From Bacteroidales bacterium (GTDB lineage Bacteria > Bacteroidota > Bacteroidia > Bacteroidales > Marinilabiliaceae), in NCBI GenBank assembly GCA_024401365.1, contig JAKSLE010000014.1, forward strand, positions 1-64,000: a stretch of DNA of 64,000 nucleotides, written 5' to 3'. Below, in pieces: positions 50,612 through 62,000 of this stretch (position 1 is its first letter; each line of letters begins with the position of its first letter). A program made the translations under genes and the position numbers. The notes under the pieces were generated by a model that worked only from the letters and a program-made list of their open reading frames with translations, was not told the DNA's origin and ran no database searches.

Positions 50612-50642
50612 CAAAATTACAAAGATTGTACCAAAGTGACAA
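50612..50642 (-). promoter_or_regulatory. Promoter of the adhesin-PorP-PorE-SPOR operon
   Basis: Minus strand TTG (50640-50642), a 20-base spacer, then TAATTTTG (50612-50619), a perfect -7 box. The leader is about 70 bases. Confidence 0.65.
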
Positions 50643-50888
50643 CTATTTTGTGCAGAAAAATCAAAAAAATATTTCAAGTAGTTATTATGTGGCTTTTTGA
50701 GGAGAGTCAATAAAAGCAACCATTTGAGGGGGGAAGGCAAACAAATGGGTCAAAAATTAAGATAGTCTTGCTTTATATTTTTTGAAATTGCGCAAGAATG
50801 GGAAACAATAAGGACACATATATATATATGAAAATAGAATATGATTAATGGTTGGCGGTTTTGTAAAGTCTGTCTATATAGTGATTAT

Positions 50889-50937
50889 ATAGTGTGTATA
50901 TAGAGTGTATAGCGTTTGCTCGCAGTTTTTTATTATA
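50889..50937 (+). repeat. Dispersed intergenic repeat, copy 3 (19-nt spacing form)
   Basis: Plus strand ATAGTGTGT, about 20 bases containing AGTGTATAG, then TTTGCTCGCAG, a T-run and ATTATA. Bases 50915-50937 are identical to the reverse complement of 23747-23769. Confidence 0.65.
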
Positions 50938-51002
50938 ATACCGGAGGGAAGAGGGTGTGCTATATATTATATAGTATCATTAAGAAGAGATTTATAGGGC
51001 AA

Positions 51003-51040
51003 TAAAAAAAGGAACTACAGCGATGATGGCTATAGTTCCT
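51003..51040 (-). terminator. Terminator of the DUF5606 gene
   Basis: Twelve-base arms AGGAACTACAGC (51010-51021) and GCTATAGTTCCT (51029-51040) with one mismatch, followed on the minus strand by TTTTTTTATT. Confidence 0.8.
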
Positions 51041-51071
51041 CTATATAATATAGGTATTGGTTATCTATACC

Positions 51072-51479
51072 TTAAGCCTGAGCTTCCTTCTCTGTCTCCT
51101 CGCGAACGATACCGTGCTTTTGGAGGATATTGTACCAAGTGAAGAGGCGTTTGAGATCGGAGTTATAGATATGCTCCTTGTCCCAAGTAGGGAGGACGTT
51201 ATCCATGTAATCCTTGAGTTCCTGTGCAGAAGCCTTCTTAGCATCGATGCACTGAGCACCCTTTGTGTACTTGAAGATGTTTGACATTACAGTAGAGAGG
51301 CGAACGTCGCCCTCTGTAGTATACATAGATATATCCTGAAGAGCGCTGATACGCTGAGCGCTTGTAACGTTTGTCTTCTTACCGTCTACGAGGTTCTCAA
51401 CGATGAGGCTATTATTACCCTGTGAAAGCATCTTAAAGAGACCACCCTGGCCGCTTATTGATAGTATTCCTGTAAGCAT
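51072..51479 (-). CDS. DUF5606 family protein
   Basis: A 135-residue cytosolic protein conserved across Bacteroidetes, known only as DUF5606. The family pattern is visible: LTGILSISGQGGLFKMLSQGNNSLIVENLVDGKK at the N-terminus (shown in pieces: ILSISGQGGLFK, SLIVENL), RISALQDISMYT near 45, VRLSTVMSNIF, and the C-terminal DKEHIYNSDLKRLFTWYNIL. No catalytic motif is apparent. It has its own strong promoter and terminator, so it is monocistronic. Function is unknown. Confidence 0.85.
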   Translation of the reverse strand: MLTGILSISGQGGLFKMLSQGNNSLIVENLVDGKKTNVTSAQRISALQDISMYTTEGDVRLSTVMSNIFKYTKGAQCIDAKKASAQELKDYMDNVLPTWDKEHIYNSDLKRLFTWYNILQKHGIVREETEKEAQA

Positions 51480-51519
51480 AATTGTTGTTTATGTTTCTTT
51501 GTTGTAATTTTTGAAGTCG

Positions 51520-51551
51520 CAAAGATAGATATTTATATTTGATATGACAAA
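51520..51551 (-). promoter_or_regulatory. Promoter of the DUF5606 gene
   Basis: Minus strand TTTG (51548-51551), a spacer of exactly 20 bases, then TATCTTTG (51520-51527). Both boxes are perfect. The -33 box lies inside the T-run of the upstream esterase terminator. Confidence 0.75.
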
Positions 51552-51584
51552 AAATAGAGGTACATCTTCGTGAGATGCACCTCT
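51549..51584 (-). terminator. Terminator of the GH97-esterase operon
   Basis: Arms AGAGGTACATCT (51556-51567) and AGATGCACCTCT (51573-51584) with one mismatch and a TCGTG-type loop, followed on the minus strand by ATTTTTTG. Confidence 0.8.
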
Positions 51585-51622
51585 ACCCTATGTTGTATAT
51601 CCTCGTTATGAGGAAGATGAAA

Positions 51623-54737
<3,115 letters not shown>

Positions 54738-54793
54738 GCTTGTTTTTATCCTTTAGTTTTTGTGATCTATGAAAATTTGCGCGATACGCGGTA

Positions 54794-54826
54794 CAAAGAA
54801 ACGAAAAATAATTACTAATTCCTAAT
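54794..54826 (-). promoter_or_regulatory. Candidate promoter of the GH97-esterase operon
   Basis: Minus strand ATTAGGAATTAGTAATTATT (54807-54826), 5 bases, then TTTCTTTG (54794-54801), one mismatch to TAnnTTTG. The same element, one base different, precedes the ABC-F -7 box with the same 5-base gap. No TTG is present at -33. Confidence 0.45.
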
Positions 54827-54865
54827 AAATGTAAAAAGTCGATACCAGTTAGCAGAAGAGTGTCG

Positions 54866-54928
54866 ATATAGTTTGTGAGGCTATGCTGATATAAGGGAAG
54901 TATAAGGTTGCTCGCAATTTTTTATTTA
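54866..54928 (+). repeat. Dispersed intergenic repeat, copy 4 (30-nt spacing form)
   Basis: Plus strand ATAGTTTGTG, 30 bases including CTGATATAAGG and a second TATAAGG, then TTGCTCGCAATTTTTTATT. The arrangement matches copy 1 at 13991-14052 in the opposite orientation. Confidence 0.65.
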
Positions 54929-54981
54929 ACGACATGCTGACAAAAGAGATATAAGGCTAAAAATTGGCGGGGGCTGGGAAT

Positions 54982-55019
54982 AAAAAAACGACCCTGCCTT
55001 CATACAGAAAGCAGGGTCG
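54982..55019 (-). terminator. Terminator of the second giant protein/beta-barrel operon
   Basis: Perfect 9-bp GC-rich stem CGACCCTGC (54989-54997) with GCAGGGTCG (55011-55019), followed on the minus strand by seven T residues. Confidence 0.88.
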
Positions 55020-55039
55020 CTATAAATATCAGGCTATCA

Positions 55040-55990
55040 TTACATGAGTGGACGCCATGGACGTCCCTTTGCACCATGTGAATTACCCTTAGACTTGGAT
55101 GCGCTCTTGCGAGGGTGACGCCATGAATATACAGCACGAACACCTATATCGAAGATTCCGACGCTGCTAACATAGGAATCGGTAAGAGTATTTACGACTA
55201 CAGATGCTGGAGTATTTGTGGAAGGATCGATAACTGAAGGATCGGCATCGGCGAAATGAGCGCCATTGCCCTTATAGTTATCAACCAGACCATAATCAAC
55301 ATATATTCCTGCACTAAGTCGATTACCCAGGAAGTCGAACTCATAGCCACCCTCCAATGCAAGACACAAGTTGAAGCCAGCAGCATCGAGCTTTGCCTTC
55401 ATGCGAGTATCGTCGAGAGAGATCTTTCCAGTAACCAGCTCATCTGTCAATGAGACATCATAATCATCGAAAGTTGCTGTTACGGAATGATTACCCATCT
55501 TCTGTTCGTAACGAGAAACTGCTGGGATACCGACACGCAGACCGAGGTTAGCGAAAATATTCTTGTACCAAGCAGCAAACATTACAGGCAATTCCAAAGA
55601 CATCTGGCGGTCGGTCTCCTTGACATTATCAGCCAAAACATGATAGGTAATACTACGGCCCTCAGAGTCGACTGTCTTATAAGTCAAATCGATAGGCATC
55701 GAAATTGAGTTCTGTTTATAACCTACAGAGAGACCTGTTCTGACGCCGAAGAAAGGCAATTTAGTATTGCGATGATGGAAATAGTAGTTGAAAACGCCAT
55801 CTACTGCGCCATCGAAACCCTTGGTTCTATCGCTTTCCACGTCGGCCTTCTGCATCATAGAGCCGAAACCCACGCGCATACCTGCACCGATAGTCCACCA
55901 GCGGGAAGATACGCCATCACTGATTCGCTGTGCTACGGCACTGACACTTAGCAACGAGAGCAACAATACAATATATACTATCTTTTTCAT
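55040..55990 (-). CDS. Outer-membrane beta-barrel protein, paralogue of 14205-15116
   Basis: A 316-residue exported protein. Signal peptide MKKIVYIVLLLSLLSVSAVA before QRIS. The strand pattern and many segments match the first cassette's barrel: GSMMQKADVESDRTKGF, VRTGLSVGYKQNS, DNVKETDRQMSLELPVMFAA, NLGLRVGIPAVSRY, YVDYGLVDNYKG. It differs by a longer basic tail (RKSASKSKGNSHGAKGRPWRPLM). The longer in-frame form to 56008 begins with TTG and adds only six residues, so the ATG at 55990 is used. It lies 42 bases downstream of the second giant protein gene. Confidence 0.85.
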   Translation of the reverse strand: MKKIVYIVLLLSLLSVSAVAQRISDGVSSRWWTIGAGMRVGFGSMMQKADVESDRTKGFDGAVDGVFNYYFHHRNTKLPFFGVRTGLSVGYKQNSISMPIDLTYKTVDSEGRSITYHVLADNVKETDRQMSLELPVMFAAWYKNIFANLGLRVGIPAVSRYEQKMGNHSVTATFDDYDVSLTDELVTGKISLDDTRMKAKLDAAGFNLCLALEGGYEFDFLGNRLSAGIYVDYGLVDNYKGNGAHFADADPSVIDPSTNTPASVVVNTLTDSYVSSVGIFDIGVRAVYSWRHPRKSASKSKGNSHGAKGRPWRPLM

Positions 55991-56032
55991 CTCCAAAATC
56001 TTTTTCAAATTTCAACTATTCACCTATCTCTC

Positions 56033-59000
56033 TTATTTAACAATATACTTGACAGACCACTGCATTGTGCCCGACACGATCTTGACGATATAGACACCAG
56101 CGTTATCCTCGGCCTCGATTTGGTAAGTTGCAGAGCCATCAGTTCTGACAGACTTAACGAGGTTACCCATCATGTCGTAAACCATTACATCCGACTCACC
56201 TGTCAAGCCACTGATACGAAGAGTCTGACGGCGACTAGCGCGAGTTGGGTTAAGCATAACCTTGCTCTGAGTATCCTCACCGAATACGAAGACCTTGGTA
56301 CGGAACAACTCACCGTCGACATCCACAACAGCATAATAGTTGCCAGAACCCACAAGGCTCTTTTCAGAAGTAAGGTAGAGACCGTGGCCAACAACCTCAT
56401 CGTCTTCAATATCGAAATCGTCACATGGGTCATCCAACTCACCAATTACTCGATACCAAGTCACGTTAGAATCAGAAATTTCGAAACCAAGTTTCTTGAA
56501 CTCTGACTTATCGACGAGAAGGATCCAGTCGTATACAGACTCTGCTGGAGCAAATCTGTAATAATCGCAAGCCTTTTCGAATGTTGCTACAACGATAACG
56601 TTGGCAGCATCCATTGTGATAATAGCAGAAAGTCGATCATCAGACATTTCCACCGAACCGTTGGAAACTGAAATCTCAGACAACTGATGATACTTATCAG
56701 GAGTTACGGTCACAAGAACCTGGTCGCCATAATGAGCTGTTGTAACACCCGAGATTGAACCATTAGCAGCCTCTGCATATACAATATTATATTCAATCTT
56801 GTCGAATACGACTGAGCCCTTAACATCGTGAGCAGGCATAGTAAATGTTGCGCTTGCAGATTCAGCATCTACAGAGAACTCAATATCATCAGACTTGATC
56901 TCCTTGAACTTATAGCCCTTAGCTGGGGAGAATTTAACTATCACGTCATCGCCATAAGCAGCGGACTCTGGCACTTCGACGCCGTTAGCATCGTTAGCGG
57001 TGAAGCTGATAGAGAAATCGGCCTTTTTGAACACTGGAACAATAGTTGCGTTTTCAGCAGCCATTGTCAACTTAGCAGTCAAGTTCTTCTTGTCGACATC
57101 AGAGATAGTAGCCTTCTGACCCTCAGCCACACCTACTGACACGAACTCGTAACCCTCGGCAGGCTTAATAACCAAATCTACGACATCGCCCACATTAGCC
57201 TCATTGACAGCAGGAACCACTGTTCCACCTTCAACGTCCTTAACAGAGATACCGTAACCCTCCTCACTAAACTTGACTGTGAGGACGACATCTGAGGCAG
57301 GCATTACAAACTTATTATCGGAAGAAAGAGCCTTAACCTCGCCATTGACATAGAAATTGAGGAAATGGAAGCCCTCGGCAGGTTGATATTTAACAGACAC
57401 CTCGTCTCCGACGTGAGCTGTAGTCTTGCTTGCCGTGAGAGTACCGTTAGCTACTTCACCGATTGTAATGCTATAATCAATTGCCTTGAATGCGACAGAA
57501 ATAACAATGTCGGAATTCAGCATTGTGTATGAATAGACATTATCATCAACCAGTTCCAAAATTTGATCATCCACGACAATAGATTCAAGTTCATATCCAG
57601 CATCTGGAGTAACAGTAATTTCTATTGTCTCCTGAGATTTAGCAGATGCAGGAGCAGAGACCTTACCATGATCAGCGCCCTCGACGGTAATCTTGTAAGA
57701 CGCTTCTGCAAATGTTCCCACAACGACAACCACAGGCTCCTCGACTGTGATGACAACAGAACTCTTATCATCAGACAATTCGTATGAAGCGCCTGAAACC
57801 TCAAGAGGCTCGATGAGCATACTACCTATTTCTGGAACTATATCGATAGTCACCTTTTCATCGATGCCAGCCTCGGACACGTTACAGATTAACTTACCAG
57901 GTCCGTTTGAGTAAACAGATATAGGGTAAAGTTTTTTCTTGAATGTTGCATTAAGAGTAATATCAGATGCATCCATTGTAAGTACAGCAGTCTTTCCATC
58001 TTCTGCGAGAACGACATTAGCTGCAGGAGAAATAGTTGCTATCTCGTAATGAGCATCTGGAGTTATCTTCACTACAACGCTCTCGCCATAATGAGCTGTT
58101 GCTGGACCAGAAATAGTACCATGGGCTGACTCGTTGTATGTGATTACATAATCAACAGGCGCGAAAGTAGCGGTAATATCAGCTGACTTATCGCCCATTG
58201 TAAGCAATGCTGTACGACCATCAGGAGCTGCAACTACAGAACCTGAAGTAGTATTCAAGTCGCCAAGTCTATAACCCTTGTCGGCACTTATATTTAAAGT
58301 CACCATCTGCTGATAGTTGGCGCTTGATGGACCAGTAACCGAACCATGATCGACGCTCACATAATTAATATTGTAGTCGACAGCTTCGAAAACGGCTGTA
58401 AACTCAATTTCAGATGCAGGCATCTTAAATGCGGCAGACAAGCCATCGGCAGCAATTGTGACTGCAGAAGATGGCACAGATGTAAGAGACTTAATCTTAT
58501 AACCCGTTTCAGGTTCGACTGTCAAATTGACATTCTCCTCATAGGTAGCAGTTGCTTGACCTGTTACCTTACCATTTGTGGAATCGAAGATAATAATTGG
58601 ATAATTAATCTTCTTGAAATTGACAGTACCATTGACATTTGAAGCAGGCATAGAGAATTTAGCGTTTGACTTATCCTCTGCTACAACAACTGTAGAGACA
58701 CCTGGAATCTCGATATTATCAAATTCATATCCAGTAGAAGGAGTGAATGTCACGGTAACCTCGTCGCCATAATTAGCCTTCTGGACATAATCCAACTTAT
58801 TGCCATCATTAGCAGAGAAGGCGACTGTATAATCCACCTTCTTGAATTCAGGAGTAACAGTTGTATTATCAGCCGCCATTGTCAATATTGCCGACTTCTT
58901 ATCAGATGCAATAGAAATAGAGCCCGTAGTAGACTTCACATCTACGAATTCATAACCTGTAGCTGCATCAATAGTCAAAGTAACCTTTTCATTTACGTTA

Positions 59001-62000
59001 ACATCGTCATATTTATTGGCAGTTACCTTACCACCCTCTACATCTACGATAGTGATGCTGTAACCAGTAGCGCTAAATTTCACTGATATTGTAACATCCT
59101 TTGCAGGCATGACGAACTTATTGTCGGAAGACAACGCATAATTTTCGTCATTAACCGTAAATGCAGTGAAGTGGTATCCACTTGCTGGGGCATAAGAAAC
59201 CGCGATTTCGTCACCGACATGTGCTGTTGTCTTATTGCCGACTACAGTCAATGTACCGTTTACGACATTACCGACAGAAATACTATAACTTATCTTCTCG
59301 AAGACTGGAGTAATTGACACTGCCTTAGCTGGCATTGTGAACGACGCTGTCTTTTTATCGTTCGAGATAGTTATCGAAGCATCAGCACATTCGAAAGACT
59401 TAATCTGCCATCCATCAATAGGATTAATGTTCAATGTAACGTTATCATTGTAATTTGCTGTAGCAACAGAAGTAACGTTACCGCCCTCTACATTATTAAT
59501 AGTAATGTCGTAAGCAACCTTTTTGAACTCTGGAGTAACTACGACATCGCTTGCTGGCATAGTGAATGTAGCGGACTTGCGATCATCAGCCATTGTTACA
59601 GAAGCCTTATCGGTCTTAACAGATACGAATTCGTAACCAGTAGAAGGTGTGATGTTTGAGATTGTGACGGTAGAACCATACAATGCGCTCTGAGGTGCGG
59701 TTACTGAACCACCCTCGACATTGGCTAGGGTAACTTTGTAGCTCTTAGTCTTGAACGTTGCGAATATTGTCACACTTCTTGCAGGCATCTTGAACTTACC
59801 ATCCTTGATGACTGTTCCATCGTTCAAAGTAAGCGAGCCAAGTTCAAAACCATCGGCTGGAGTTACCTTTACTATTATCTCCTCATCCATCTGAGCGCTT
59901 GTCTTAGATGGCTCGACGCGACCATTGCTGATATTTTCGTCGACACCGATAGTGTAAATCTTCTTCCTGAATGTTGCGCTTACGTTGACATCCGAGGCTG
60001 GCATAAAGAATGTTCCATTTGACAATTCTACATTTACGCCACCAGTTGTTGTTACCTTGAGAGGTTGGTCAATTTCGCAACCTTGATCAGGAGTAACAGT
60101 AACCTCAACAAGTTCGTTAACGATAGCTGTAGCTTTAACCTTAATAGAACCATTATCAGTATCCGCTACATTAATCTTATAGCCAGTTGCCTTAAATGAC
60201 ACACGTACTTTAACGTCGAAATCTGGCATTGTAAATGTACCATTGGTAACAGTTACATGTTTTTCAACACCACCCTCCACATAAGTGACTGAGATATCTG
60301 ATACCTCATAGCCTACAGAAGGCAAGCAAGCAACCGTCACTGACGTGTTATATGTCGATGTTGTGATTTCCTTCTTAGCTGCGTCATTAGTCTCATAGAC
60401 AGAAATTGTACCAGTCACAAGACTTGGGGTATTTGTTATTACCTCAGAGTCGACATAGAAATTTCTCTTTACGAATGTTGCAGTAAGAATAGTGTTCTCT
60501 GAAAGACGACCCATGACATATTCCGCCTCGACACTACCATCGCTCCACTTGCTCAACATACATCCCTTACGAGGCTCAGCCAAAGCGATAGGCACATTGC
60601 TACAATCCTGCTGTCTTGCCACTCTTACTGTACCAAGTTCTGCATTAGCAGTTACAACAGACAACATTGGACCCGAATAGTTTTCATCTATGTTTGTAAA
60701 ATACTTACCATAGCCCTTGTTGGCATATGCGGTAACTTTGCCACAAGGCACGAGAAGTTGACCTACCGTTCCGAAAGCATTTGTTCCAAGATCAAATGGC
60801 ACATCAGAAACACATATCACTGTTGTTATACCACTGCAAGCTTTGAAACCGTTGTCAGTAACTGATGTCACATCGAATCTACCTCCGCCATATTCAACCG
60901 ATATTGGCAACTCTACTTCTCCAGATAGACTTGTATTAGCTGCTGCCACAGAAACAGTCTTACTTGGAGTCAAAGCTGTAATAGTGTATGTAAAGTTACC
61001 GATTGTAAATGTCTGACCGACGTAGAATTCTGCGACCTGAGCGTATGTTACTTTTACGGTAACATCGGATGCAGGCATTGAGAACTGATTTGTAGCGTAG
61101 TCATACGTTACGTCCTTGCCATCTTTGTCTGTAACAGATACAGATGCTAGAGAGTAACGTGGGTCGTCGCCACTATGAGTAACTTTTATGATTGCGCCAT
61201 ATGTAGCAGTTGTAGGAGTTACAGAAGCAGTACACTGACCCTCCTTAACCAAATTTACTTTGTAATTATTCTGTTCAAACACAGCACTTATTGTTACCTT
61301 ACCTGCCTTCATGACGAATTTGTTATCAGCAGGGTTTGTAAGCTTTGTGCCATCGTGATAAGTAACTGTGAGAGACTTGAATGTATAACCTACAGATGCC
61401 TCAACCTTAGTTATTGTCACGGTTTGACCTACATTTGCTGTACTCTTATCAGTCTCTACAACGCCTCCCTTGATTTTAGAGTCGATGATGACATCATAAT
61501 CAATTGCGTCACACTCTGCAGAAATCGTCACGTTTGATGCAGGCATAGTGAACTGGTTGGTTGTCTTATTGAAATCGACTGATGCATTGCCAGCATCTTT
61601 CACGTTAACTGCCTTCAACACATAACCATCTGAGATTTTAGTCTCGACTGTCAGAACATCATTAACATGAGCTGTGCTTACCGTTTTAGTACCATTCTTT
61701 ACCGTAATGGTTGCATATGCAGTATTGACAGCTGTGATAGTGTAATCCGACGCGGTAAAAGATGCCTTGAGAGACACATTCGATGTTACATTGGCAATAG
61801 TACGTGGATTTGAAGTATTACCATCGCTCCACTTACTGAACACGTAGCCCTCGTTGGCTGTTGCCTTAATTTCAGCAGAATGGTCATCACAATCAGGATC
61901 CTTTAGGACTTCGACGCTTCCATTACCATCTGATGTTAGAGTGACACCAAATTCATATGGAGTGATGCTCTCTATCGTATTAGACGTATAACCTGCATCT

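Larger units (their letters stand above)
50538..51071. other. 534-bp intergenic region upstream of the adhesin operon
   Basis: The adhesin promoter is at 50612-50642. Then comes an AT-rich stretch without ORFs that includes a run of alternating TA near 50818-50829. A dispersed repeat copy is at 50889-50937, and the terminator of the DUF5606 gene is at 51003-51040. No RNA gene was recognised. Confidence 0.6.
54738..55039. other. Intergenic region upstream of the GH97 gene
   Basis: Holds, from GH97 outward: a possible -7 box TTTCTTTG (minus strand, 54794-54801), a 20-bp ATTAGGAATTAG-type element (54807-54826), a dispersed repeat copy (54866-54928) and the terminator of the beta-barrel gene (54982-55019). 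No ORF is evident. Confidence 0.6.
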
